Shown here in pieces: positions 25,186 to 34,932 of a DNA stretch of 61,830 bases. Made by a program: the position numbers and the translations under genes. Source of the DNA: Deltaproteobacteria bacterium (lineage in GTDB: Bacteria; Desulfobacterota; Desulfuromonadia; Desulfuromonadales; JAAYDE01); the NCBI GenBank assembly GCA_016934985.1, contig JAFGRU010000104.1, positions 1 through 61,830 on the forward strand. Direction: 5' to 3'. The notes below the pieces were generated by a model. It saw nothing but the letters and a program-made list of their open reading frames with translations. It had not been told where the DNA came from and did no database searches. The stretch's first letter is position 1. Every line of letters starts with the position of its first letter.

Positions 25186-25935
25186 TTATCCGTCCTTCCC
25201 GGGTGATGAATTGGAATGATTTGGTTTTGAATTTGTCCCTCTCATTTCGGTCAGAAGCTCCATCTGAACTTCCTGTATTTCCACCAGGCGTTCCCACTGG
25301 TGGGAGAGAAGATGGTCGAGCTTCTGATGCAGTTGGCGAATCTCCAGTTCCGCTTTGAGATTGACCTGATAGTCGTGCATGGCCCGAAGCCGGTCCTTTT
25401 CCTCTTGGCGGTTTTGGCTCATCATGATAATGGGCGCCTGCAGGGCGGCAAGGCAGGACAAAATCAGATTTAGAAGGATGAAGGGATAAGGATCGAAGGG
25501 TTTGAAAATGAAAACAATGGTGTTGATGAGAACCCAGACCACCAGTATTCCCGCAAAAATAAGTATAAACCTCCAACTGCCACCGAAGCGGGCGAGGCGA
25601 TCCGAGAGGTGCTGCCCGAAACTGAGTTGGGTTTCGTACTCCTGATCGGTATGGGTGGCAAGGATCTCGTGCCTGGTTATGCTTTCCAGGACTTCTTTTT
25701 CAAGATCAGACAGCTCTCCTTTTTCCGTTTCAATTAAAGACAGTACATACTGGTTGCGAAACCGGTTAAGGTCTTCCAGGCAGATGAATCCTTCCTCGGA
25801 CCAGCTAGGATGAGTTTGCCTGATAAGGCCCGAAACCACAGGCCGTACCAAACCCGCCACCAGGACCTCGGTTTCGTCTTCCCGGCGGCCACAAATCTGG
25901 CAGCGGCGTTCCTGCATCTGAGGATTGTCCGCCAT
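25186..25935 (-). CDS. DUF1003 membrane protein
   Basis: A 249-residue protein. The N-terminal 60 residues hold a Cys pair CQICGRRE and a later Cys, consistent with a small metal-binding knuckle. The DUF1003 core follows: two close helices about 118-165 (FILIFAGILVVWVLINTIVF, FILLNLILSCLAALQAPII) with the typical MMSQNRQEEKDR after helix 2. A helical C-terminal tail ends the protein. Family function is unknown. The true start is ATG at 25935 with AAAGGAAT upstream; the frame can be extended another 79 codons but without a signal of coding. It is divergent from the PAS/SpoIIE gene and convergent with the lipoprotein. Confidence 0.88.
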   Translation of the reverse strand: MADNPQMQERRCQICGRREDETEVLVAGLVRPVVSGLIRQTHPSWSEEGFICLEDLNRFRNQYVLSLIETEKGELSDLEKEVLESITRHEILATHTDQEYETQLSFGQHLSDRLARFGGSWRFILIFAGILVVWVLINTIVFIFKPFDPYPFILLNLILSCLAALQAPIIMMSQNRQEEKDRLRAMHDYQVNLKAELEIRQLHQKLDHLLSHQWERLVEIQEVQMELLTEMRGTNSKPNHSNSSPGKDG

Positions 25936-26314
25936 ACTTTTATTCCTTTGATGATTGCGCCTTTGTCGGCAGTTTCCCGGCAACCTGCTTTCGGACTGTT
26001 TACTCCAGCCATCCATGGATGTTTTTTCAGTAGCGCCGCCCGGTCCCCGTTTTTTCGTTTTTGAACGTATAATCTTGCCTGCCATTCCCGCCTGTTCGGT
26101 AAAAAAAAGCATATCACTAATGTTGAAAAATGCCTCGCCATCAAGATTTTTTGAGTTCTTGGGAATTTTCATGCAGCCGATAATGAACCTGGGCTCCCAC
26201 CATGGTACTTTGAAAAAATTAAAGATGGCACCCCCCGGTTTGAGAAATCGCAGCAGCGACCGCTGTGTTTGCTATACTTTTGTTGATTTTAATCTCTTTT
26301 TCGGGGAGGAATGG

Positions 26315-27787
26315 ATGGAGGAATTACGCTCCTTCCTGGCTTCGATTGTCGAAGGTTCAGATGATGCCATTATCGGTTTGACGCCGGAGGGGCGTATCGT
26401 CAGTTGGAACAGCGGTGCACAAATAATTTACGGCTACAGAAAAGAGCAAATGGTCGGCCACTTGTTTTCGGAGCTTTTGCTGCCCGAGCGCTATGATGAA
26501 ATGACTGGAATTCATAAGCGCATTCAGAGAGGGGAAAGAGTTAAGCATTTCCAGACCATGCATCTTCGGCAGGACGGCCAGGTAATATCGGTTTCCCTGT
26601 CGGTTTCTCCGGTTATGGATGCATTCGGACGTATCATCGGTGCATCTGCCATTTCCCGAGACATTACCAGAAATATACATACGGCAGAGGCCCTGCGGGA
26701 AGCAGAGGAAATGTATAAACTGCTTTTTTCTGCAGGAACCGACGCCATTATCCTCTTTGATGCCGATCAGCAGAGCATCGTGCATTTCAATGAGGCTGCT
26801 CTGAAACTTTACGGTTACAGCAAGAAAGAGTTTTCCCTGCTGAAATGGAAAGATCTAAACCTTGCGCCCAGATTGGGAGAAAAGGAGATAAGGCTGAGCT
26901 TAAAAGAGGTCCCCCTGGCCTGGCATAAAAGAAAGGACGGGACAACCTTTGAAGCTGAAATGTCTGCCAATGTTTTTTACTGGAAGGGGCGGCGGATGCT
27001 GGTCGGGATTGTGCGTGATATTACCGAGCGTAAACGGCTTCAGGAGATCGAGCATTCACTGGCTTTGGCCAATGAAATTCAGCAGCACCTTCTGCCTCGA
27101 GAAACCCCCCAAATAGAAGGGTATGATATTTTCGCAAAAAGTTTTTACTGCCAAATGGTCGGAGGAGATTATTTCGATTTTTTGGATCAGCAACTCCATC
27201 CGAATGGCACTCTAGGCTTTGTTGTTGGAGATGTCTCCGGGCATGGCGTTGCCGCTGGTCTGGTCATGGCGATGATCCGGGGGGTACTTCGAACCGAGGT
27301 GGAACATTACCACTCGGTATTGGACGTACTGTTTCAAAAGTTGAACCATTGCCTGTTGAGGGATACCGAAGACACTGTTTTTATGACGCTTTTTTTCGGA
27401 GTTTTAGACACCAATGCCCGTTCTTTGCAATGGGACAGCGCTGGACATGGACCTGTTTTCTGGTATCAGGCGAGACAGCGGCGGATCAGTGAACTCTTGG
27501 CTACGGGCATTCCGCTGGGAATTAAGAAAAAAGCAGACTACCCCATTGCATCGCCAATTATTCTCGAACCCGGTGATATCCTGCTTATTGGGACCGATGG
27601 TCTGTGGGAGGCCAAAAATTCCAAAGAGGAAATGTATGGAACTGCCAGGCTTACTCAGGTCATGGCCACCTTGGCTGAAAAGTCCTCCCGTGATATCTGC
27701 CATACCATTGTTAATAAAGTGCGGAATTTCTGTTTGGGGGAGCTTCAGGATGACATGACGCTAATGGTTATTAAGGTTCTGGAGTGA
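26315..27787 (+). CDS. PAS-PAS-SpoIIE phosphatase (RsbU-like signalling protein)
   Basis: A 490-residue cytoplasmic protein: PAS domain 1 (about 5-120; SDDAIIGLTPEGRIVSWNSG), PAS domain 2 (about 130-245; GTDAIILFDADQQSIVHFN), a short coiled linker, and a PP2C-like SpoIIE phosphatase domain (about 275-490) with the metal-binding motifs GGDYFD, VGDVSGHG and GTDGLWE plus DDMTLMV near the end. Such proteins dephosphorylate anti-anti-sigma factors in partner-switching systems. No STAS or HATPase partner is encoded next to it, although the PilZ-like proteins at 44-46 kb are in the same window. The ATG at 26315 with GGGGAGGA upstream is the right start; the open frame extends 360 bases further upstream without coding character. 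Confidence 0.9.
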   Translation: MEELRSFLASIVEGSDDAIIGLTPEGRIVSWNSGAQIIYGYRKEQMVGHLFSELLLPERYDEMTGIHKRIQRGERVKHFQTMHLRQDGQVISVSLSVSPVMDAFGRIIGASAISRDITRNIHTAEALREAEEMYKLLFSAGTDAIILFDADQQSIVHFNEAALKLYGYSKKEFSLLKWKDLNLAPRLGEKEIRLSLKEVPLAWHKRKDGTTFEAEMSANVFYWKGRRMLVGIVRDITERKRLQEIEHSLALANEIQQHLLPRETPQIEGYDIFAKSFYCQMVGGDYFDFLDQQLHPNGTLGFVVGDVSGHGVAAGLVMAMIRGVLRTEVEHYHSVLDVLFQKLNHCLLRDTEDTVFMTLFFGVLDTNARSLQWDSAGHGPVFWYQARQRRISELLATGIPLGIKKKADYPIASPIILEPGDILLIGTDGLWEAKNSKEEMYGTARLTQVMATLAEKSSRDICHTIVNKVRNFCLGELQDDMTLMVIKVLE

Positions 27788-27881
27788 GTTGGATTCGTTC
27801 CAACAAATAAGTTTCTTGTAAAGTTTTCCTGGCTTGCCTTGCGAATTAATCTTCCTGTTGTCAAAAAGTCCCTTTTTTTAT

Positions 27882-28760
27882 TTATCGATTCAAAGTGATC
27901 AGTACCACGCCCAGAAGCATTAACGCCGTCCCAAGGGGCCGTTCCCGGAATCCTTTCTCCTTGAAAAACAAATGCCCGTAAAACACCCCGATTAAGAGAC
28001 TCAGGCGCTTGACGGATATCATGTAGGCCACGGGTGCCATGCTGATGGCAAGCATGTGGGTGATGAGCATTATGGAATAGAAAAAGGAGGGGAGAAGGGC
28101 TGACTTGAAGGCTTTGTTTTTAAACATCCCTTTCATCTCCCTTTTGCCGAAATAGATGGCAAAAGGCGTCAGTAAAAGAACCAGGGCCGGAAAGTAAATA
28201 GAGGCGAAAAACAGTGGCGATGAGGCGGCAATAGCCTTTTTGCTGAGGGTGGAGGTGATGCTGAAAAGGAAGGCGACGATAATCATGTAGAGTGCCCCAC
28301 GCTCGCGGCGGATAGCTCGAAATGGCTCCATGAGACCTTTTCGGGTTTCACCGAGGTTCAGGGTATAACTTCCCACGGCAATGAGAAGGATGCCTATGCC
28401 GCCGGTTTGAGTAATTTTCTCCCCCAGCAGGAGGAAAGGAATGACGAGAAGAAAAACAGGGGTAAAAGCCAGAAACGGAAGGGTCAGACTGAGAGGTGAA
28501 ACCTTGAGGGCGCGAATATAAAATAATGCTGCGGCGGTCTCCAGGGGCAGGGCGATGAGAACGGCAGAATAAAAATCCTGGTTCAGAGACGGTACGGGTA
28601 TAAAAAACAGGGGGGCCAAGAGGACTGGCAGGGTGAGCAGAAGCCTCAACCAGGCAATCAGGTACTCGTTATGATGGACGAGGGCCTTTTTTGTTAAAGC
28701 GTCGCTGGTGGCCAGGGAAAAGGCGCAGAAAAGGGTCAGTGGCAGCCATACGGTGATCAT
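27882..28760 (-). CDS. EamA/DMT-family transporter
   Basis: A 292-residue protein with about ten predicted membrane helices in two repeats of five, the EamA (drug/metabolite transporter) layout. Recognisable pieces are LATSDALTKKALVHHNEYLI in helix 1-2 and PLSLTLPFLAFTPVFLLVIP in the first repeat, then SPLFFASIYFPALVLLLTP in the second. Substrate cannot be predicted. It is convergent with the PAS/SpoIIE gene and lies 107 bp downstream of the TauE-type gene, which is on the same strand, so the two transporters may share a transcript. Confidence 0.85.
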   Translation of the reverse strand: MITVWLPLTLFCAFSLATSDALTKKALVHHNEYLIAWLRLLLTLPVLLAPLFFIPVPSLNQDFYSAVLIALPLETAAALFYIRALKVSPLSLTLPFLAFTPVFLLVIPFLLLGEKITQTGGIGILLIAVGSYTLNLGETRKGLMEPFRAIRRERGALYMIIVAFLFSITSTLSKKAIAASSPLFFASIYFPALVLLLTPFAIYFGKREMKGMFKNKAFKSALLPSFFYSIMLITHMLAISMAPVAYMISVKRLSLLIGVFYGHLFFKEKGFRERPLGTALMLLGVVLITLNR

Positions 28761-28866
28761 GGCCGTGCTGCCGAGAATATTCCCAGCCCTCCGTGGTTTC
28801 CTCCGTCAAAATTTTTCTGGCTTAGGGGAAAGAAAACAATCATTCGGAAAAGAGGCAACCCAAATC

Positions 28867-29628
28867 TCAGGTTGCAAGATAGATAACAGCCAGGCTGATA
28901 ACCAGGGCCAGGAACAGAGCGCGAATCAGCCGGCTTCCTTTCCTCAGGGCGATTTTTGCCCCAAGGGTCGAGCCCAGGGCCGTGCAGAGGGTAAGAGGAA
29001 TTCCGATCTTCCATATGACATAACCGTTGCCGATAAAAGCTGGAAGTGACGCGGCGGTGACAAGAATATTCGGTATTTTGGAATTGGCAACTGCCTGCAA
29101 AAAGGAATTACCGGACAAGTATACCAGGAGAAAAATAATGAAAATATTGGTGCCGCCGCCGAATATCCCGGTATAGAAACCGATCAGGGTTCCACAGGCA
29201 ATGTTAATGAGATCATGACGGAGGGTGAAGGTGACGGGGGTTTCTCCGAGTCCGGTGTTCTTGTTAAAGAGGGCGATTAAGGACATTATGGCCATGGAAG
29301 CGCCCACTATTTTTCTGAGAATCTCTCCATCAAGGTTTACTGCGAGAAGTGCTCCCAGATGGGCACTGACGATTAAGCTGAGGCACAGGGGAACAACCAG
29401 CCTGGCAGTGATTTTTCCGCTCCGCCCGAAAACAAAAATCGGCATGATTTCCCGGCCGACAATGGAGAGTTTTGCCGTACCGATGGCCGCATGAATGGGG
29501 AGCCCCAGGTAGTTCAGCAGAGGAACGAGCACAAACATGGTACTGCCGAGAATCGCCCCCCAGATGCCCAGGACAATGCCGATCAGGCACACCATGCCTA
29601 TTTGCAAAAGGGAAAAATCGAAATCCAT
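28867..29628 (-). CDS. TauE/SafE-family sulfite or anion exporter
   Basis: A 253-residue membrane protein with about eight helices. It has the typical first motif GIWGAILGSTMFVLVPLLNY near the N-terminus and GFYTGIFGGGTNIFIIFLLV in the second half, the two related glycine-rich repeats of the TauE/SafE family. Members export sulfite, sulfoacetate or other organosulfur anions. No sulfur-metabolism genes lie adjacent, so the substrate is unknown. ATG start at 29628. It lies 175 bp downstream of the hybrid kinase gene on the same strand. Confidence 0.85.
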   Translation of the reverse strand: MDFDFSLLQIGMVCLIGIVLGIWGAILGSTMFVLVPLLNYLGLPIHAAIGTAKLSIVGREIMPIFVFGRSGKITARLVVPLCLSLIVSAHLGALLAVNLDGEILRKIVGASMAIMSLIALFNKNTGLGETPVTFTLRHDLINIACGTLIGFYTGIFGGGTNIFIIFLLVYLSGNSFLQAVANSKIPNILVTAASLPAFIGNGYVIWKIGIPLTLCTALGSTLGAKIALRKGSRLIRALFLALVISLAVIYLAT

Positions 29629-29803
29629 GCAGTAAAACCCTATGGGCGAAAATGATTTTTTCTCTGCCGATAGTGTCCCCTTTGCTGGTTTGTGTCAATA
29701 AAGATGTCCCAGTTCTCTGGCAGTTGAACCCGTCTGCCAGAAAAGTTCAATGCAATGGTTACAGACAAGGAGTCCCCCTTTGTTGCAGGGAGGGCACGGC
29801 AGG

Positions 29804-32215
29804 TCATTTCTGAGTATTTTTCTGCAGAAGTAGTTTTTGGACCACGGTGAAAAGATCTGAGGATTTAAAGGGTTTGGTCAGGCAGTCATCCATGCCGGCG
29901 GCCAGACACAGATCTTTCTCTTCTTTTCTGGCATGGGCGGTGAGGGCGACAATAGGAGTTCGTTTGCCGCTTTTGCTTTCCAGGGTGCGGATGGCTCTTG
30001 TGGCTTCCAGTCCATCCATTTCCGGCATCTGGACATCCATGAGAACCATTTCAAATTGACCTTCTTTCCATCTTTCAACGGCCTCTTTGCCGGTTTTAAC
30101 GGTTTCGGTTTTCCAGGGGGTCTGGAGGAAAAGAATTTGGATCAATTTTCTCAGGGTTGGCTCGTCTTCGGCAATGAGGATTTTCGCCGTCTCGGTAGGG
30201 ACAACAAAAGTCTCTGCTTTCTCGATGAACTCTTTTTTCCGTTCCCGCTTAACTGGTCTGGCTGCTTTTTCTATGGCAAAACAGACCGTGAAAGAGAACT
30301 GGCTGCCACTCCCCGGGGTGCTGTTGACATCGATTTCCCCTCCCATCCGGTGAACGATTTCCCGGGAAATTGTCAGCCCCAGGCCCATACCACCGAACTT
30401 TCGGGTCAGGGATTGGTCCAACTGTTGGAAAGGGCTGAACAATTGTTGAATTTTCCCCTCAGGGATGCCTATGCCGGTGTCGCGGACCGTAAAGCGAAGG
30501 AGTTTCCCGGCATCGCGCTTTCCAACGGCCTCAACAATCAGGCTGACTTCCCCCTGGGAGGTGAACTTGATGGCATTGTCGAGAAGATTAATCAGAACCT
30601 GTTTTAAACGCTGGGCATCACCTGACACATATTTTGGCATACCCGTGCTGATTTTCAGGCCGAAGCCGATATTTTTCCCCTTTGCTTTTGGCGACAGGAG
30701 CTCCATGACCCGGTTCAGGGTTTGCCACAAGTCAAAAGGCTCTTCAGACAATTCAAATTTTTGGGCTTCGATGCGTGTCAGATCAAGAAGGTCATTGATC
30801 AGGAAGAGCAGCGAGTCCGCAGCTTCCCGGGCTGTTTCAAGGTTGTAACGTTGTTCTCTGGATATGGGGCCGCTTAGGGTCAGGTCCAGCATTCCCATAA
30901 TACTGGTCATGGGGGTACGAAGTTCGTGGCTTATGTTGGCCAAAAACTGGCTTTTGGCCCGGTTGGCCTCCTGTGCCTGGCGTATGGCGTCCAAGGTGTC
31001 GGAAATATCCGTTATGGTCTGGATGACGCCAATGGTTTTCCCGTCACATTTGATGGGGGCGGCGTTGGAAAGAATGTGAATGGGGGTATCGCTCCCTTTC
31101 GGATAAATCATGAATTTTTCATTTGCAACGGCCTCACCCTTAGCGGCTCGATAACCCGGAAGGTCTGTTTTTTCAGGGACCTGCCCTTCGCGGGAGCGGA
31201 TGCGAAAAAGATGGATGCGCTCTTCTGTCGGTTTTTGGGCTTCTTCAAGGCTGAAGCCGAGGATCTTTTGTGCGGCGGAGTTCATATGAGTGATCTGGTG
31301 CTCGTTGTCGTAAAAAACAACACCTTCGGCAAGGCTTTCCATGGCGGCGGAGAGTTCGCTTGAACGTTCCTCGGCTTCGTGTTTGGCAGAGGCCAGATCG
31401 TCGGTCAGCTGTTTTTCTTCTGTAATGTCCCGGATAGTGGCAACCGTGCGGAGCGGCTTGCCTTTCATATCGCGCACAAGCCCAGCGTTTACTTGCACCC
31501 AGATGACTTTCCCGTCTTTGCGGATGTAGCGTTTTTCCAATTTGTGGACAGAGTTTTTCCCTTCAATGAGAGCTGTAAGGCCATCCTGTTCTTTTTGACA
31601 GTCGTCCGGGTGGGTGATGTCCATGGGACTCATTTGGAGCAATTCTTCACGTTTGTAGCCGGTAATTTCGCACATGCGCTCATTGACGCGAATGAACCTT
31701 CCCTCCAGATCAACCTGGGCATTTCCCACGGCCGCATTGTCAAAAAAGGTTCGGAACTCGTGCTCGGTCTGTTTTCGCTGGGTAATGTCCTGAATGGAAA
31801 TTACGGCCAGCTTGGGTTTGCCATTTTGGTCGAAAACCCTTGCTCCTGATAGAGACCAGTATTTTTCCCACCCCAGGTCCTTGCGGCGAACAATCAGTTC
31901 AAGATCGGAAAAGGACTCTCCGCGCAGGATTCTGGCTAAAGGCCATTGTTGCATGGGCAGGACTTCCCCCGTGGGAGTCAGGAGCTCAAACATGAAAAAG
32001 AGTCTGCTCAGGGAGTGTTGTACATCTTGAAGGCTTTGGAGGCCGTGCATTTTTAAAGCGGCGGGATTCAGGGCAATGCTTTTGCGTTGAATGTCGTAAA
32101 TGAAAACTCCCTCATGCAGCGTGTTGAAGACGCTTTCCATGGTAAGGGGAGAGTACTCCGGCATAGTGGCATGAATCTGTTGTTTTCGGGAAATTCCCCT
32201 TCGTGCAGTTTTCAT
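29804..32215 (-). CDS. PAS-rich hybrid sensor histidine kinase with receiver
   Basis: An 803-residue cytoplasmic hybrid kinase without membrane helices. It has three PAS domains (about 18-130, 135-255 and 275-400; the second ends with the PAC-like KQLTDDLASAKHEAEERSS linker), HisKA with FLANISHELRTPMTSIMGM (phospho-acceptor His near 420), HATPase with N, G1 (VRDTGIGIPEG) and G2 (GGMGLGLTIS) boxes, and a C-terminal receiver (about 680-800; LIAEDEPTLR, VLMDVQMPEMDG, TKPFKSSDL). The ATG at 32215 is preferred to a TTG at 32230. No separate output gene is adjacent, so phosphotransfer probably goes to a distant partner. Confidence 0.93.
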   Translation of the reverse strand: MKTARRGISRKQQIHATMPEYSPLTMESVFNTLHEGVFIYDIQRKSIALNPAALKMHGLQSLQDVQHSLSRLFFMFELLTPTGEVLPMQQWPLARILRGESFSDLELIVRRKDLGWEKYWSLSGARVFDQNGKPKLAVISIQDITQRKQTEHEFRTFFDNAAVGNAQVDLEGRFIRVNERMCEITGYKREELLQMSPMDITHPDDCQKEQDGLTALIEGKNSVHKLEKRYIRKDGKVIWVQVNAGLVRDMKGKPLRTVATIRDITEEKQLTDDLASAKHEAEERSSELSAAMESLAEGVVFYDNEHQITHMNSAAQKILGFSLEEAQKPTEERIHLFRIRSREGQVPEKTDLPGYRAAKGEAVANEKFMIYPKGSDTPIHILSNAAPIKCDGKTIGVIQTITDISDTLDAIRQAQEANRAKSQFLANISHELRTPMTSIMGMLDLTLSGPISREQRYNLETAREAADSLLFLINDLLDLTRIEAQKFELSEEPFDLWQTLNRVMELLSPKAKGKNIGFGLKISTGMPKYVSGDAQRLKQVLINLLDNAIKFTSQGEVSLIVEAVGKRDAGKLLRFTVRDTGIGIPEGKIQQLFSPFQQLDQSLTRKFGGMGLGLTISREIVHRMGGEIDVNSTPGSGSQFSFTVCFAIEKAARPVKRERKKEFIEKAETFVVPTETAKILIAEDEPTLRKLIQILFLQTPWKTETVKTGKEAVERWKEGQFEMVLMDVQMPEMDGLEATRAIRTLESKSGKRTPIVALTAHARKEEKDLCLAAGMDDCLTKPFKSSDLFTVVQKLLLQKNTQK

Positions 32216-32914
32216 AGCTGTACCCACCAAACAATTTTTCGGATTTCAAGCAATATGTTTTTTGCCAAAAACCCTATCCAAAACATTGCCACATCTAATA
32301 CAGCCTTGTTGCCCAAATCAATCATGGAGACTTTTTTAATAATGCATTTCCGTTTCTGGTCCCGTCCTATGGGTACTGTTCAGGTTTGTGCCAACGTATT
32401 TCGTCTGATCCGGGCAAGGTGGCCAACATGGGATACCACCTGAATCTCTTCTCAATAACAGCTGAATAGTATTTTATTTTAAGGGGCTTATCGAATTGTG
32501 AATGGTTGCGTGAAAAAAGGTGGAAAGGCTTTTTCCCTTGGAGACAGGCCGATCTATACGAATATTTTCGAATAGAATTTTCCGCTGTCGCGATTGATGA
32601 TGGGAAATATACTTGATGGTTTATTTCATTGTTTATTGCGCATGAATTCTTGCCGTTTTTTTGGCAGGGAATTTCTGAAATATTTATTGCGGATCGTGAC
32701 ATTTGTCACCTCGCATCATAAGGGCATAACGCCTGAAGATAAATCCGGATAGCCATAACACCTTACAACGGGAAATTTTAGAACCCTTTAAATGTAATTT
32801 TACTAAAAAATAATGATTATTCAATTTTCAGGAAGGACCTGCGACGCGAAAAACCTTCTTAAGGTTGGAGAAATATACTGGATTTTCTGAAGAAATTGAA
32901 TCGGAGGGGAAAAA
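32216..32914. other. Gene-free intergenic stretch
   Basis: 699 bp between two minus-strand genes (hybrid kinase and penicillin-binding protein). The only structured piece noticed is GTGACATTTGTCAC (32696-32709), a 14-bp palindrome whose half-site resembles that of the 40-bp palindrome at 871-910. A small hairpin AACCTTCTTAAGGTT lies near 32857-32871. No convincing gene in any frame. Confidence 0.5.
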
Positions 32915-34297
32915 TCAACCGCCCTGGCCGGATTGAATCGCGTTGTCTGCGGAGAGGCAGTTTTGAAAATAATATTTCATGGCCATACGGGCATAGCGGC
33001 TGGCACGGATGCCTATGTAATCCTGATGGGCAACCATAACCGCGACCGCCAGTTTGGCATCTCCCGCCCGTTCTTTGGCGAAACCAACAAACCAATCGAA
33101 ACGTTGGTCATGAGTGCGGTTGTCGATGGAACCGGTTTTGCCGCCGATCTGGAGGCGCGACAGGGTCCTGTCCCTCCTGTAGCCCCGAAAAGATTTACGG
33201 CTGGTTCCCGATGAAACGGTGGTTTGCATCAAATGATTCAGAACCGTCGAGGCTTCCGGAGACATAGCTTGTTTGGCGAAAGTTGAGTTCCATTGATAGA
33301 TGGTTTTACCTTCGGGGTCCAGGATGCGGTCGACGATGGCGGGTTCCACCAGATGCCCTTCGTTAAGTACGGCCGACGCCATGACCGCGCCATGCAGGGG
33401 CGATAAGGTGGTATCGTTATTGAACCCGCTTGCCAACTCGGCCCAGTTGTAAGGGCGGTTCTCAACCTTGAATTGGCTGGGATCGTGGGGGAGTTCGAAA
33501 TCGAATGGGGTGTTGAAACCGAAGGCATCAGCAAACTCCTCCAATTGCGCTCCTCCCAAATAGAGTTTGCCGATTTTGCCGAAGACCGGATTTACCGACT
33601 GGGCAAAAGCATTTTTGAGAGAAATAGTGTTGGTATAGCGGTTGATTTTTTCTTTGAGCTGACTCTTATAGAGGGTGTGCTTGTAGCCGTTAAAGTGCAT
33701 TTTGGAGTTGGCATTCAAGCCGCAATGGTCCACGGCCGCAGCGGCCGTAACGATTTTGAAGATACTGGCAGCGGGAAAATCGCTGCGCAGGCAGGGATTG
33801 CCGTTCGGGTCTTCCTTATCAAAACCCGCCAGAGCCAGGATACGTCCGGTATCCGCTTCCATGGCGACAATGCCGATGTAACGCGAGTTTTTACGGTCCA
33901 TTTTTTTGAGCAGGTAGTCCTGAAGTTCTGGATTGATGGTGGTCTCGACCTGAAGGACCTGGTTATTGACCGGCAAATTGACGAATTTGCTGTCCAGATT
34001 GTTAAAACCATGCTCTGAAAAAAGCTTGAGAAGGTCTTTTTTGCTATTCAACTGCAGGCCAGGCTCGGGAGGGAGGGAGGCCTCTGCAACTGTTGAAGAT
34101 TTTGGGGATGATCCGTGCCAGGGCAGGGCGGCCAGTGCACAAATAGTGAGAACTGCCAGAAGAAAGAAAATCGTTACACGGGAACCAGGATGGTTGGAGA
34201 ACCACCGTTCATTGGAATTTTGCTTTAGTTGAGTCTGGAAATCACGCCAGTTAGCGGGCCTGTGGTTGTTCGATCTTTTTTTGAACAGATTGCGCAT
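32915..34297 (-). CDS. Penicillin-binding transpeptidase, class B-like
   Basis: A 460-residue inner-membrane enzyme: basic N-terminus, one membrane helix (about 40-60; VTIFFLLAVLTICALAALPW), then a periplasmic transpeptidase. The three catalytic motifs are AASIFK (SxxK, Ser near 187), SVN (SxN, near 245) and KTGS (KTG, near 395). There is no glycosyltransferase domain and only a short N-terminal pedestal, so it resembles PbpA-type transpeptidases that cross-link peptidoglycan. The ATG at 34297 is chosen over an upstream TTG. It is isolated on its strand, with long non-coding stretches on both sides. Confidence 0.92.
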   Translation of the reverse strand: MRNLFKKRSNNHRPANWRDFQTQLKQNSNERWFSNHPGSRVTIFFLLAVLTICALAALPWHGSSPKSSTVAEASLPPEPGLQLNSKKDLLKLFSEHGFNNLDSKFVNLPVNNQVLQVETTINPELQDYLLKKMDRKNSRYIGIVAMEADTGRILALAGFDKEDPNGNPCLRSDFPAASIFKIVTAAAAVDHCGLNANSKMHFNGYKHTLYKSQLKEKINRYTNTISLKNAFAQSVNPVFGKIGKLYLGGAQLEEFADAFGFNTPFDFELPHDPSQFKVENRPYNWAELASGFNNDTTLSPLHGAVMASAVLNEGHLVEPAIVDRILDPEGKTIYQWNSTFAKQAMSPEASTVLNHLMQTTVSSGTSRKSFRGYRRDRTLSRLQIGGKTGSIDNRTHDQRFDWFVGFAKERAGDAKLAVAVMVAHQDYIGIRASRYARMAMKYYFQNCLSADNAIQSGQGG

Positions 34298-34727
34298 GGT
34301 TAGATTCAAAACCCTTTTTTCTGCCGGGTGGTAGGTTGATGGAAAAATTTCAGAAAAGGGTTCATTCCATCGGTTTCGAAAGCCATTCGGTTGACTTTCC
34401 CCGTATTTTATTGAGAGGCTGAATGTTTTTTAATAAAAGTATTTTCTAAGCGCCTCTTTTGTAACAAATATCTCAAAGGATTTCAACGGCAACAAAGATT
34501 TTCGTATTGCAATAATAATATGTTAAGAGGTTTTTCCCGTTAGCGCAAGAGGCGGAAAAGTATCAGTCCAGCACTCCTGCCCATAGATCAGGGAACCAGC
34601 CCTATATCCGAAATTACTTTTTTCTATTTTTTGAAATGGTTATTTGCAGGAAAAGTGCCTTGATCGGTTTTACTTTTTTATGGTGCTTTTATCTCTTCAC
34701 GCCAGATAGGGTCGGTCATGAAATTCA
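34298..34727. other. Gene-free intergenic stretch
   Basis: 430 AT-rich bp between the penicillin-binding protein (start 34297) and the end of the small lipoprotein gene (34728). Nothing recognisable apart from short T-runs that could belong to a terminator of the radical SAM operon. Confidence 0.5.
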
Positions 34728-34919
34728 TTAACCCCAGGAGCGGTTTCCCGGCTGTTCCTGTTTTCCAGGCTCAATAATGAGTCGATCCTCTCCGACATAA
34801 ACCAGAGCCTGCTGGGGAAAAGTCTCCAGGTCCCTGACCGAGAGCTTCCTGGGGCTACAGGCCTGCAGGATCAGCAGAAGAAGGCCAAGTGTTACCAGGA
34901 TGTGGATGCGTTTCAACAT
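34728..34919 (-). CDS. Small lipoprotein downstream of the radical SAM fusion gene
   Basis: A 63-residue lipoprotein: signal peptide about 1-20 with lipobox LQAC, mature part of about 43 residues (SVRDLETFPQQALVYVGEDR) rich in charged and polar residues, ending in a flexible tail. It starts 13 bp after the stop codon of the radical SAM/ArsM-like/DUF5714 gene and on the same strand, so the two are almost certainly co-transcribed. A role as an envelope partner of that enzyme is inference. Not a recognised family. Confidence 0.7.
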   Translation of the reverse strand: MLKRIHILVTLGLLLLILQACSPRKLSVRDLETFPQQALVYVGEDRLIIEPGKQEQPGNRSWG

Positions 34920-34932
34920 TTCCTCTCAGGTT

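Noticed and set aside
32087-32702. Short frames in the gap between hybrid kinase and penicillin-binding protein
   Set aside because: No start signals and no protein-like sequence.
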